NCBI RefSeq assembly: GCF_047345145.1
Contig: NZ_JBLFER010000001.1
Span: forward strand, 1,054,001 to 1,118,000
DNA: 64,000 bases
Source: Maribacter_C sp047345145
Lineage (GTDB): Bacteria > Bacteroidota > Bacteroidia > Flavobacteriales > Flavobacteriaceae
Direction: 5' to 3'
Each line of letters starts with the position of its first letter. The first letter of the stretch is position 1. Positions 14,916 through 23,480 of the stretch are shown here, in pieces. The notes under the pieces were generated by a model, which was given only the letters and a program-made list of their open reading frames with translations, made no database searches and was not told the origin of the DNA. The translations under genes were made by a program, and so were the position numbers.

Positions 14916-17900
14916 ATGATTCACTTTTTCGGAGAGCAAACCACTAAAGTTTTTGCAGTACAAACCAGCCAAGAACTTTCTCAAGAAGACACAAAAAAAC
15001 TTACATGGTTGTTCGGCAACCTACCACAAATAAACGCGGCGTCTCTTGACGCCTTTTTTATTGGCCCACGCGCTGCCATGATTACGCCTTGGAGCACCAA
15101 TGCCACGGAGATTACCCAGAACATGGGCATTTCAGGCATTGTACGTATTGAGGAGTTTAAAGCGGTCGACGAAGCCTTTAGCGATTTCGACCCGATGATT
15201 TCGCAAAAATATGCGGCACTCACACAAGACATTTACACGATTGATGTTAAGCCTGAGTCAATTTTGGAGATTGATGATGTTGCCTCCTATAACCAACAAG
15301 AAGGTTTGGCGCTTAACGAAGAGGAAGTGGCCTATTTGAATCAACTCTCCACCAAAATGGGTCGCAAACTGACCGATTCTGAAGTCTTTGGTTTTAGTCA
15401 GGTGAATTCCGAGCACTGCCGTCATAAAATATTCAATGGCACCTTTGTCATTGACGGCAAAGAAAAACCAACTTCGCTTTTTAAATTAATCAAAGAGACT
15501 TCAAAGCAAAACCCGAACGACATTGTTTCTGCCTATAAAGATAATGTGGCTTTTGTAAAAGGTCCGACCGTGGTGCAATTTGCACCCAAAACCGCAGACA
15601 AACCAGACTTTTATCAAGAAGAGGAATTTGATTCTGTAATTTCCTTAAAAGCAGAAACGCATAACTTCCCCACCACCGTGGAGCCTTTCAATGGCGCTGC
15701 AACCGGTTCAGGAGGTGAAATACGAGATAGATTAGCAGGTGGTAAAGGTTCCTTGCCCTTGGCAGGTACCGCGGTGTATATGACTGCCTATTCCAGATTA
15801 GAGCAAGAGCGTCCATGGGAAAACGGAATGCCAGCCAGAGAATGGCTCTACCAAACCCCAATGGACATTTTGATAAAAGCATCCAACGGAGCATCCGATT
15901 TTGGAAATAAGTTTGGGCAGCCTTTAATTACGGGGTCTGTTTTGACTTTTGAGCATGCCGAAGACGACAGACGTGTTGCTTACGACAAGGTTATTATGCA
16001 AGCCGGTGGAATCGGCTACGGCAAAGCAGACCAAGCACTAAAAGACAAACCTGAAACCGGAGATAAAATCGTCATTTTAGGTGGTGACAACTACCGTATT
16101 GGAATGGGCGGCGCAGCCGTTTCCAGTGCTGATACGGGCGAATTTAGTTCGGCTATCGAATTGAATGCGGTACAACGTTCGAATCCTGAAATGCAGAAAA
16201 GAGCCGCCAATGCCATTCGTGGTATGGTGGAGAGTGATGTGAATTCAATAGTATCCATTCATGACCATGGTGCGGGGGGGCACCTCAACTGTCTTTCCGA
16301 ATTGGTTGAAGAAACCGGTGGAAAAATCGATTTGGATAAACTCCCCGTCGGAGACCCTACCCTATCCGCCAAGGAAATTATCGGAAACGAATCTCAAGAA
16401 CGTATGGGCTTGGTCATCGGTAAAGACGATGCCGCCTTACTCGGTAGAATCGCCGAGAGAGAGCGTTCTCCAATCTATGAAGTCGGCGATGTAACTGGTG
16501 ACGACCGTTTTACCTTCGAATCAAAAACTACAGGTGAAAAACCGATGGATGTCCATTTGACAGACATTTTCGGAAGTTCTCCAAAAACCATCATGACCGA
16601 CACCACAGTCGAAAGAAGCTATGCAGACGCGGAATATTCTTTGGAATTCTTCCATGACTATTTAGAGCAAGTATTGCAATTGGAAGCTGTTGCCTGTAAA
16701 GATTGGCTTACCAACAAAGTCGATAGATGTGTGGGCGGCCGTGTTGCCAAACAACAATGTGCTGGTCCCTTACAATTGCCTTTAAACAATGTAGGCGTCA
16801 TGGCTTTGGATTTTAAAGGAAAAGAGGGCATCGCCACGAGTATCGGCCACTCCCCCATTTCAGGACTCATTAATCCATCCGCAGGAAGTAAAAATAGTAT
16901 TGCCGAAGCCTTGACCAATATCATCTGGGCACCACTGAAAGACGGATTGAAATCCGTTTCCCTTTCCGCCAACTGGATGTGGCCTTGCAAAAATGAAGGT
17001 GAAGATGCCAGACTCTATGAAGCGGTACAGGCTATTTCTGAATTTTCGATTGCTTTGGGCATCAATGTCCCTACCGGAAAGGATTCCCTTTCCATGAAAC
17101 AGAAATACAAAGATGGCGATGTGATTAGTCCGGGTACGGTGATAATTTCCGCCGCAGGAAACTGTGATGACATCACCAAAGTAGTAGAACCCGTACTTCA
17201 AAAAGACGGTGGAAGTATCTATTATATCAACCTATCTAAAGACAATTATAAACTCGGGGGTTCTTCCTTCGGACAAGTATTAAATGCTGTTGGAAGTGAA
17301 GCTCCGACTATCGAAGATGCTGCTTATTTCAAGACGGTTTTTAATTTAATTCAAACTTCAATTAAAAAGGGTCAAATCATTGCAGGTCATGATGTTGCAT
17401 CAGGAGGATTAATTACAACGCTTCTAGAATTGTGTTTTGCAGATAAAGACTTAGGAGCGGAATTAGACCTATCAAGTTTAGGTGAATCCGATACTATTAA
17501 AGTCCTATTTTCAGAGAATGCAGGCATTGTTTTTCAGTCCAAAGATGACAGCATAGAACAAATCCTAAACACAGCTCAAGTCGGATTCAAAAAAATCGGA
17601 GAAGTTCTTCCAGGAAATGAATTAATCATCCGAAATGGCGGTATGGAAATGGGCTTGAATATTTCTTCATTGAGAGATACTTGGTTTAAGACTTCCTATT
17701 TGTTGGATGACAAGCAAACCGCAAACGGTTTGGCAAAAGATAGATTTGATAATTATAAGGAGCAGGCTCTACAATACAACTTCCCAAGCCAATTCACGGG
17801 TATGAATGTCACCCTGAGCTCGTCGAAGGGCAAGCCTAAGGCCGCCATATTAAGAGAAAAAGGCAGCAACTCCGAACGTGAAATGGCAAATGCGATGTAT

Positions 17901-18581
17901 TTAGCAGGATTTGATGTAAAAGACGTCCACATGACGGATTTAATATCCGGTAGGGAAACTTTGGAAGACATTCAATTCTTAGGTGCCGTTGGCGGATTCT
18001 CCAACTCAGATGTACTTGGAAGTGCCAAAGGATGGGCGGGTGCTATCAAATACAATGAAAAAGCAAACAAAGTCATCAATGATTTTTTTGCGCGACCTGA
18101 TACCTTATCCATAGGCATCTGTAACGGTTGTCAATTATTCATGGAATTAGACCTCATCAATCCCGATCACGAAACCCATGGGAAGATGACTTATAATGAT
18201 TCCGTAAAGCATGAGAGTAATTTTACATCTGTGAAGGTGCAAGAGAACAATTCCGTAATGCTATCGAGCTTAGCAGGAACAACCTTAGGGGTTTGGATAT
18301 CCCACGGGGAAGGGAAGTTCAGTCTCCCACATTCCGAGGAAAACTATGATATTGTAGCTAAATATGGTTATGAAGGCTATCCTGCAAATCCGAATGGAAG
18401 TGATTTCAACACCGCCATGCTTTGCGATTCCACCGGAAGACATTTGGTCACCATGCCACATATCGAACGCTCCACTTTCCCTTGGAACTGGGCGTACTAC
18501 CCTGCGGATAGGAATGATGAAGTTTCGCCTTGGTTAGAGGCTTTTGTGAATGCTAAAAATTGGGTTCTGGAAAATAAATAA
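14916..18581 (+). CDS. purL: Phosphoribosylformylglycinamidine synthase, single-chain form
   Basis: 1221 aa, the large one-chain PurL (about 1250-1300 aa in Proteobacteria). It converts FGAR, ATP and glutamine to FGAM in purine synthesis. The linker and first AIRS-like domain contain SEHCRHKIFNG and LKAETHNFPTTVEPFNGAAT. The second half has DVNSIVSIHDHGAGGHLNCL and GGRVAKQQCAGPLQLP. The C-terminal class I glutaminase carries the nucleophile Cys in SIGICNGCQLFMEL and the His/Glu in WISHGEGKFSL and HIERSTFPWNW. A 25-bp dispersed repeat is read in frame near residue 965 between the synthetase and glutaminase parts. A decayed second copy of the 3' end lies at 19290-19386. Confidence 0.97.
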   Translation: MIHFFGEQTTKVFAVQTSQELSQEDTKKLTWLFGNLPQINAASLDAFFIGPRAAMITPWSTNATEITQNMGISGIVRIEEFKAVDEAFSDFDPMISQKYAALTQDIYTIDVKPESILEIDDVASYNQQEGLALNEEEVAYLNQLSTKMGRKLTDSEVFGFSQVNSEHCRHKIFNGTFVIDGKEKPTSLFKLIKETSKQNPNDIVSAYKDNVAFVKGPTVVQFAPKTADKPDFYQEEEFDSVISLKAETHNFPTTVEPFNGAATGSGGEIRDRLAGGKGSLPLAGTAVYMTAYSRLEQERPWENGMPAREWLYQTPMDILIKASNGASDFGNKFGQPLITGSVLTFEHAEDDRRVAYDKVIMQAGGIGYGKADQALKDKPETGDKIVILGGDNYRIGMGGAAVSSADTGEFSSAIELNAVQRSNPEMQKRAANAIRGMVESDVNSIVSIHDHGAGGHLNCLSELVEETGGKIDLDKLPVGDPTLSAKEIIGNESQERMGLVIGKDDAALLGRIAERERSPIYEVGDVTGDDRFTFESKTTGEKPMDVHLTDIFGSSPKTIMTDTTVERSYADAEYSLEFFHDYLEQVLQLEAVACKDWLTNKVDRCVGGRVAKQQCAGPLQLPLNNVGVMALDFKGKEGIATSIGHSPISGLINPSAGSKNSIAEALTNIIWAPLKDGLKSVSLSANWMWPCKNEGEDARLYEAVQAISEFSIALGINVPTGKDSLSMKQKYKDGDVISPGTVIISAAGNCDDITKVVEPVLQKDGGSIYYINLSKDNYKLGGSSFGQVLNAVGSEAPTIEDAAYFKTVFNLIQTSIKKGQIIAGHDVASGGLITTLLELCFADKDLGAELDLSSLGESDTIKVLFSENAGIVFQSKDDSIEQILNTAQVGFKKIGEVLPGNELIIRNGGMEMGLNISSLRDTWFKTSYLLDDKQTANGLAKDRFDNYKEQALQYNFPSQFTGMNVTLSSSKGKPKAAILREKGSNSEREMANAMYLAGFDVKDVHMTDLISGRETLEDIQFLGAVGGFSNSDVLGSAKGWAGAIKYNEKANKVINDFFARPDTLSIGICNGCQLFMELDLINPDHETHGKMTYNDSVKHESNFTSVKVQENNSVMLSSLAGTTLGVWISHGEGKFSLPHSEENYDIVAKYGYEGYPANPNGSDFNTAMLCDSTGRHLVTMPHIERSTFPWNWAYYPADRNDEVSPWLEAFVNAKNWVLENK
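17807..17831 (+). repeat. 25-bp dispersed repeat inside purL
   Basis: TGTCACCCTGAGC followed by TCGTCGAAGGGC, read in frame as VTLSSSKGK. It shares CCTGAGC...GTCGAAGG with the segment at 47517-47541 inside mnmE. It lies in the inter-domain linker before the glutaminase domain. Confidence 0.7.
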
Positions 18582-18614
18582 GTACCTTAAGGTCTAATTT
18601 TTAACTCTTAGAAA

Positions 18615-19268
18615 ATGGACCATCAGTCAAACCAAGTCAACAGAAGAAATTTTATTAAAAAATCCTCTTTACTAACCCTTGGCACCTTAGGCACAGCAAG
18701 TGCTTTCGCCGCACCTCATGAGGCACCGTTAAACTTTACACAAGACAGTGATGTAAATATTGTCGGCCCTAAAGAAGGTTATACCCCGCAAATAGGCACA
18801 TTAGTCTCTATGCTGAACTGGATGCGCATGGTCATCTTAGCGCCCGTAAGGAATATGAGTGTTTCTGATTTGGATTATTTGGTAGATGAAAATGCCAATA
18901 GTATTGGCGCCATGTTAATGCATTTGGCCGCTACTGAACGTTTTTATCAAATACATACGTTTGAAAATAAGAAATGGGGCGATTGGTCAAAAGAAGATAA
19001 AGACAAATGGTCAATACCTTCTGGTCTTGGAGAAAAGGCTAGAAAGGTTGTTAAAGGAAATAATTACGATTATTACCTCAACGAATTGTCTCAGATACGA
19101 GAAAACACTTTAAAGGAATTGGCCAATCGCGATGATGAATGGCTAATGAGTGTTGATAAAGACTTTCCGTGGGGACCAACTAACAACTATTGTAAATGGT
19201 TTCATGTTTGCGAGCATGAATCTAATCATAACGGGCAATTCAAATTTATCAAAAGTCGTATCGTTTAG
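18615..19268 (+). CDS. Tat-exported DinB-like four-helix protein
   Basis: 217 aa. A twin-arginine signal NRRNFIKKSSLLTLGTLGTA ends near AFAAPHEAP. The mature part has four-helix DinB/YfiT-like features: TLVSMLNWMRMVILAPVRNM, NANSIGAMLMHLAATERFYQ with its metal-site His, and a final CEHESNHNGQFKFIKSR with His residues. In this superfamily three histidines bind a metal; here candidates are the His of MLMHLAA and those of CEHESNHNG. Export by Tat fits a protein folded with its cofactor. Function unknown. It sits between the intact purL and a decayed copy of the purL end, so it looks inserted. Confidence 0.75.
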   Translation: MDHQSNQVNRRNFIKKSSLLTLGTLGTASAFAAPHEAPLNFTQDSDVNIVGPKEGYTPQIGTLVSMLNWMRMVILAPVRNMSVSDLDYLVDENANSIGAMLMHLAATERFYQIHTFENKKWGDWSKEDKDKWSIPSGLGEKARKVVKGNNYDYYLNELSQIRENTLKELANRDDEWLMSVDKDFPWGPTNNYCKWFHVCEHESNHNGQFKFIKSRIV

Positions 19269-19289
19269 TAAAATGATCAGACCTGGTGC

Positions 19290-19386
19290 TAGAACTGGAC
19301 GCACTACCCTTCCGCTCGTAACGATGAAGTTTCGACTTGATTGGTGGCTTTTATGAATGCAGAATATGGGTTGAGGAGAATAGTTA
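19290..19386 (+). pseudogene. Decayed duplicate of the purL 3' end
   Basis: Codon by codon it aligns with the last 33 codons of purL. In the same frame the copy reads (stop)NWTHYPSARNDEVST(stop)LVAFMNAEYG, against WNWAYYPADRNDEVSPWLEA and FVNAKNWVLENK of the intact gene. Two in-frame stops (TAG at 19290, TGA at 19338) and a late frameshift make it non-functional. The copy begins abruptly 21 bp after the DinB-like gene. Confidence 0.85.
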
Positions 19387-19407
19387 AAAGTAGGCTTAAA
19401 ACAAAAA

Positions 19408-19432
19408 AAGAGGGCTTTCGCCCCCTTGGTTT
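19408..19432 (-). terminator. Rho-independent terminator for the minus-strand small gene
   Basis: On the minus strand GGGGGCGAAAGCCCTC is followed by TTTTTTTG: a GC-rich stem with a GAAA-type loop and a T run. It lies 15 bp after the stop of the 40-aa gene at 19447-19569. Confidence 0.75.
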
Positions 19433-19446
19433 ACTATACTGATTTG

Positions 19447-19569
19447 TTAAGCAAATCGAATTAATTTTAATCCCGTATGCCTTCGGTGATTTTTCCAACT
19501 TGCGTGACGGGTTAACGCTCTATCTACACTTGCGCTGTTTTCTTTATGTTGTCTCTTTGTATCTTTCAT
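19447..19569 (-). CDS. Small basic protein, 40 aa
   Basis: The minus-strand frame starts at ATG 19569 (preceded by AAGAAGTTATA) and ends TAA at 19447. It reads MKDTKRQHKENSASVDRALT then RHASWKNHRRHTGLKLIRFA. It is strongly basic, with three Arg/His clusters, and is followed 15 bp later by a clear terminator on the same strand. A perfect hairpin GGATGC-aataa-GCATCC lies in its leader (19598-19614). Size, basic charge and the terminator speak for a real gene; the function is not known, but nucleic-acid or ribosome association would fit. It is too short to be called by length-based methods. Confidence 0.6.
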   Translation of the reverse strand: MKDTKRQHKENSASVDRALTRHASWKNHRRHTGLKLIRFA

Positions 19570-20103
19570 TATAACTTCTTTAATTCTTTGTTGTGATGGA
19601 TGCAATAAGCATCCTTATGTACACATCCTATTAGACGTAACAAAAGCCCAAATGTTACAAAATTGTGAGGAGTTTAACACTTCGAAAAGCCCCATAAATA
19701 AAGACATAAGAGCTATTTTGCCTACTTAATTTTCAATTCCGCTTTTCTACCGATAGTAGCACTCTAAAGCTTGATATCACCATAGCCGTATTTCCTGCTC
19801 TTAGAGTGACTCTTTGTTGCTTAAAAAGCCTATTCAATTTAAAAATAGGACTCCAAAAAGGACGGAAGCTAATTTGAACAGAAGTCTCATATTACTTCCA
19901 AAATGTGCTGTTATTTCTTTACTCCATTTTACAAATCTTAGCTATTTATGGCCAATCATTAAGGCTCGAAATATCAGCTCGAACAAATCAGAAAACATTG
20001 GACTTATGATTAAGCAAGTAATTTTCGAATTGGGAATTGATTTCTTCGGAATTTTATTATCCCATTCCCTTTTCCTATTTTGCGATTACTTAACAGAAAC
20101 CTA
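19570..20103. other. Non-coding stretch before the MITE-like palindrome
   Basis: No convincing gene. It holds the leader hairpin of the small minus-strand gene (19598-19614) and a separated inverted repeat CACTCTAA (19760-19767) / TTAGAGTG (19801-19808). The open frame at 19814-20104 has no start context or recognisable features. Possibly degraded accessory DNA. Confidence 0.5.
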
Positions 20104-20263
20104 GTATTGTGTTTAGTCTGTTGTGTTGGTTAAGCAGCGGTTATTTTTTGTCAGATCAAGGCAGAAAATTATTGCATAGCCATAGCTACGGAATCATTTT
20201 TTTAACGCAGGACTGGTAAAAAAGAACAAAGCTTGGGCCAGCAAGACAAGCTTAACACAATAC
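20104..20263. mobile_element. 160-bp MITE-like imperfect palindrome upstream of fadD
   Basis: The outer 26 bp are inverted copies (20 of 26 matching), starting GTATTGTGTT at 20104 and ending AACACAATAC at 20263. The homology continues inwards: TTATTTTTTGTCAGATCAAG against the complement of CTGGTAAAAAAGAAC, and AAAATTATT against AATCATTTTTTT. The tip is TAGC-CATA-GCTA near 20180. No coding capacity. It ends 4 bp before the fadD ATG, so the whole element lies in the fadD leader or promoter region. Confidence 0.65.
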
Positions 20264-20267
20264 AATT

Positions 20268-22040
20268 ATGCAAAATATTACCAGACTCTTTGACTTTCCC
20301 TATTACCAATTAGAAAAATATAATCTACCTAACTGTTTTTTAGACAAAAGAAATGGTGAATGGGTACCAATGTCAACACAAGAATATGTAGACAAAGCAA
20401 ATGCAATTAGCCGTGGACTGCTCAGACTTGGAGTTCAGGCAAATGATAAGGTCGCCCTTATTTCAATGACCAATCGTTCGGAGTGGAATGTTATGGATAC
20501 TGGCGTTTTGCAACTGGGCGCTCAAAATGTACCTATTTATCCAACGATTTCAGAAGAAGACTACGCGTATGTATTGAATCATTCCGAATCAAAATATTGT
20601 TTTGTATCCTGTTCAGAGGTATACACCAAGGTAAAGTCAGTTCAAGACCAAGTGCCTAGTTTGAAGGAAGTTTACTCATTTGATGAATTGGACAATTGCA
20701 AAAACTGGAGCGAAGTTCTCGAACTAGGAGCTGATACGTCAAATCAAGATGTTGTGGAAGATAGAAAGGCCGGTGTAAAACCCGAAACCCTTGCTACCTT
20801 AATATATACCTCAGGAACTACCGGACGCCCAAAAGGTGTAATGCTCTCGCATGAGAATGTGGTTTTTAATGCCTTGACAAGTTCAGAGCGTTTACCAATT
20901 GAAAAAGGGAACTCCCGTTGTTTGAGCTTTTTACCTGTATGCCATATTTATGAGCGTATGATGGTGTATTTATATATGTATAACGGAGTAAGTATCTATT
21001 ATGCGGAGTCTATGGAGAAAATCACGGACAATCTTAAAGAGTCCTCTCCACATGTGATGACCGCCGTGCCCCGTCTATTGGAAAAAGTGTATGACAGCAT
21101 TTTGACCAAAGGAAGCGACCTTACCGGACTCAAAAAGAAAATCTTCTTTTGGGCTGTTGACTTAGGATTGAAATATGAGCCTTACGGACAGAATGGCTGG
21201 TGGTATGAGAAGAAATTAGGAATCGCTAAAAAATTGATTTTCAGTAAATGGAAAGAGGCTTTAGGAGGCGAACTTCAAGTTATCTCCTCAGGTAGTGCCG
21301 CACTTCAACCAAGACTTGCACGCATCTTCAATGCGGCTGGACTTGGAGTAATGGAAGGCTACGGATTAACGGAAACCTCTCCTGTAGTTTCCGTAAACGA
21401 TATGCGCAATAAAGGTTTTAAAATAGGAACCGTTGGAAAGTTGCTCCCGGGTGTCGAAGTAAAAATTGCCGATGATGGTGAGATTTGTGTCAAGGCCCCA
21501 AGTGTGATGCAAGGGTATTATAAGGATACGGAAAAAACCGCTGAAGTAATGAAAGATGGCTACTTCCTTACAGGAGATATTGGTGAGATAGATGCGGATG
21601 GATTCTTAAAGATTACCGACCGTAAAAAAGAAATGTTCAAAACTTCGGGTGGTAAATATGTTGCTCCGCAGTTACTTGAAAATAGATTTAAACAATCCAG
21701 ATTTATTGAACAATTAATGGTTGTTGGTGAAGGAGAAAAGATGCCTGCTGCCCTAATCCAACCAGATTTCCCATACTTATTTGATTGGGCCAAGGAAAAC
21801 GGAATTACGATAAGTGAGAATTCTGATATTGTTACGAATGAAAGGGTTTTGGCCAAATACCAAGAAGAGGTAGATATGGCCAATGAAGCTTTCGCAAAAT
21901 GGGAAAAAGTGAAGCAATTTCGTTTGACTCCCGATGTATGGAGTATCAATGAAGGACACCTCACACCAACTATGAAACTACGCCGTAAAATCATTAAAGA
22001 AAAGTACATGGATTTGTACAATGATATTTATGGGCACTAA
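20268..22040 (+). CDS. fadD: Long-chain acyl-CoA synthetase (AMP-forming)
   Basis: 590 aa. AMP-binding signature LIYTSGTTGRPKGVMLSHEN at about 177-196, the linker and substrate motif SSGSAALQPRLARIFNAAGL, EGYGLTETSPVVSVNDMRNK, and the adenylate-binding YFLTGDIGEIDADGFLKITD followed by RKKEMFKTSGGKYVAP. This is the long-chain fatty acid (FadD15/FAA-like) branch of the ANL superfamily. It activates fatty acids to acyl-CoA at the inner membrane for beta-oxidation. Two small membrane/lipoprotein genes follow, then the marR-fad operon that oxidises its product. A MITE-like palindrome replaces the usual promoter region. Confidence 0.93.
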   Translation: MQNITRLFDFPYYQLEKYNLPNCFLDKRNGEWVPMSTQEYVDKANAISRGLLRLGVQANDKVALISMTNRSEWNVMDTGVLQLGAQNVPIYPTISEEDYAYVLNHSESKYCFVSCSEVYTKVKSVQDQVPSLKEVYSFDELDNCKNWSEVLELGADTSNQDVVEDRKAGVKPETLATLIYTSGTTGRPKGVMLSHENVVFNALTSSERLPIEKGNSRCLSFLPVCHIYERMMVYLYMYNGVSIYYAESMEKITDNLKESSPHVMTAVPRLLEKVYDSILTKGSDLTGLKKKIFFWAVDLGLKYEPYGQNGWWYEKKLGIAKKLIFSKWKEALGGELQVISSGSAALQPRLARIFNAAGLGVMEGYGLTETSPVVSVNDMRNKGFKIGTVGKLLPGVEVKIADDGEICVKAPSVMQGYYKDTEKTAEVMKDGYFLTGDIGEIDADGFLKITDRKKEMFKTSGGKYVAPQLLENRFKQSRFIEQLMVVGEGEKMPAALIQPDFPYLFDWAKENGITISENSDIVTNERVLAKYQEEVDMANEAFAKWEKVKQFRLTPDVWSINEGHLTPTMKLRRKIIKEKYMDLYNDIYGH

Positions 22041-22082
22041 GTTGATTACTGCTGAAGCTGCCTTAAACTTAAAGAGATAGAT

Positions 22083-22331
22083 ATGGCATTCGAAAAATGT
22101 TCCACGGAACAACTAACAAAATATAAAAAAATCCTTCTCATCTCAAGTATCGTTGCATTAGTAATAATGTGTTTTGCCCTTGGATTTGGTGTTTATCAAA
22201 GTTCTAAATACGATAATAATACATTAGTGTTTTTAGTTCCAACGGTATTTGGTCCCTTAGCGATGATACCTTCTCTATTTTCAGCAGGCATTGAGAAGGA
22301 AATGAAAAAAAGACAAAAAGAAAACGGGTAG
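22083..22331 (+). CDS. Small two-helix membrane protein
   Basis: 82 aa, family not recognised. Two hydrophobic stretches at about 18-38 (ILLISSIVALVIMCFALGFG) and 48-68 (LVFLVPTVFGPLAMIPSLFS) are bounded by a basic N-terminus and a very basic tail (EKEMKKRQKENG). It starts 42 bp after fadD and may be co-transcribed. Confidence 0.6.
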   Translation: MAFEKCSTEQLTKYKKILLISSIVALVIMCFALGFGVYQSSKYDNNTLVFLVPTVFGPLAMIPSLFSAGIEKEMKKRQKENG

Positions 22332-22433
22332 AATTCCCTAGTAACAGCACTCCAACTTTCCCCTTTTTCAGGGATATCCTCTGATGTCCCTTTAGATAAG
22401 TTTGTACCATAATAACAAACAAAATCTAAAATC

Positions 22434-22838
22434 ATGAAAAAAGTATTTTTAACCTGTGCTGTAATAGCAGCACTTGTAATCTTGTCTTGCAAAGACAAGT
22501 CAACAACAAGTTCTGATACTGAAACCAGAACAGAAATAGCTACAGAAGAAACTACAACTGAAACATCTAGCTCGGAAACTGGGGTTCCCAGTTTTGGGGA
22601 TGCGGATGTACAGGCTTACGTAGAAAGCTATGAGTCTTATTTAGAGGACTATAAAAAAGCAGTTGACAGTAAAGACATGACCGCTTTTGCCAATCTAGCA
22701 ACTAAGGGACAAGATCTAGCTACAAAAGCACAAGAAGTTAGCGGTAAAGTTTCTGGTGCAGATGCTGAGAAACTTACGGCTTATATGACAAAGAAAGCTG
22801 AAGAGCTTCAAGAATTATCAAAGAAGATGATGCAGTAG
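22434..22838 (+). CDS. Small Thr/Ser-rich lipoprotein with helical domain
   Basis: 134 aa. Lipoprotein signal MKKVFLTCAVIAALVILSC, then a low-complexity linker (SSDTETRTEIATEETTTETS) and an all-helical domain about 60-134 (VQAYVESYESYLEDYKKAVD, MTAFANLATKGQDLATKAQE). It resembles DUF6591-type flavobacterial lipoproteins of unknown role. A rho-independent terminator follows. Confidence 0.65.
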   Translation: MKKVFLTCAVIAALVILSCKDKSTTSSDTETRTEIATEETTTETSSSETGVPSFGDADVQAYVESYESYLEDYKKAVDSKDMTAFANLATKGQDLATKAQEVSGKVSGADAEKLTAYMTKKAEELQELSKKMMQ

Positions 22839-22858
22839 TACTAGCTCTTAACGATTTC

Positions 22859-22894
22859 AAAACCGTCTTGGCGTCATTGCTTTGACGGTTTTTT
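22859..22894 (+). terminator. Rho-independent terminator
   Basis: AAAACCGTC and GACGGTTTT pair across a 16-nt loop and are followed by TTATTTTC. It ends the transcript of the small lipoprotein. Confidence 0.8.
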
Positions 22895-22958
22895 ATTTTC
22901 CTTTTATCCCGATGATATCAATTCATCGAATATATTACATGAGCCGTCTTTTTTATTA

Positions 22959-22986
22959 AAATTTATTATGCATGCATAATAAATTT
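22959..22986. promoter_or_regulatory. Perfect 28-bp palindrome, probable MarR operator
   Basis: AAATTTATTATGCA and its exact complement TGCATAATAAATTT form an uninterrupted palindrome centred at 22972/22973. It lies 3 bp upstream of a TATATTTG promoter element and 30 bp before the marR start, so binding would cover the -33 region. MarR dimers bind such palindromes; autoregulation of the marR-fad operon is inferred. Confidence 0.8.
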
Positions 22987-22989
22987 CTT

Positions 22990-22997
22990 TATATTTG
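22990..22997 (+). promoter_or_regulatory. -7 promoter element TATATTTG of the marR-fad operon
   Basis: An exact match to TAnnTTTG, 19 bp before the ATG of the MarR gene and immediately after the 28-bp palindrome. Confidence 0.65.
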
Positions 22998-23016
22998 ACT
23001 TCCCACAACCAGATTT

Positions 23017-23466
23017 ATGAAAGATGTTACGATAGATTATATCCTCCGCGCTACATGGCAAGCAGTTGCCAGAATGTACAATGAAGAGGCTAAAGAATTT
23101 GATTCGACGATGGCAGTTGGGTTTACCTTATTAAGTATTGACCCTAAAACCGGAACACCATCAACGGCCTTAGGTCCCAAAATGGGAATGGAAGCAACGA
23201 GTCTATCACGCATACTGAAAAGTATGGAAGAAAAAGGTTTGATTGAACGCAAGCCCAATCCGAATGATGGTAGAGGTGTCTTAATTCATTTAACCGACTT
23301 CGGTCTAGAAAAAAGAAATTATTCAAAGGATGTAGTAATTCGATTTGATGATGTGGTAAAAGAAAATGTTTCCGAAGAAAAACTGAAACACTTTTTTGAA
23401 GTAATGAATACCATCAACAGCTTAATCGCTGAAAAGAAGATATACACTAAAGAAACAACTAATTAA
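23017..23466 (+). CDS. MarR-family transcriptional regulator of the fatty-acid degradation operon
   Basis: 149 aa. Winged-helix MarR domain: helices with YNEEAKEFDSTMAVGFTLLS, the recognition region GPKMGMEATSLSRILKSMEE and the wing KGLIERKPNPNDGRGVLIHL, then a dimerising C-terminal helix. It is the first gene of the operon, with fadN starting 14 bp after its stop, and it stands behind a perfect palindrome. This predicts a repressor that is relieved by an acyl-CoA or fatty acid, replacing the TetR-type FadR of Bacillus. The ligand is inferred from context only. Confidence 0.9.
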   Translation: MKDVTIDYILRATWQAVARMYNEEAKEFDSTMAVGFTLLSIDPKTGTPSTALGPKMGMEATSLSRILKSMEEKGLIERKPNPNDGRGVLIHLTDFGLEKRNYSKDVVIRFDDVVKENVSEEKLKHFFEVMNTINSLIAEKKIYTKETTN

Positions 23467-23480
23467 CAGGAATCCCATAC

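Noticed and set aside
19814..20104. 96-codon open frame on the plus strand
   Set aside because: No start context, no recognisable domain, mixed low-complexity residues; ends at the MITE-like palindrome. Treated as non-coding.
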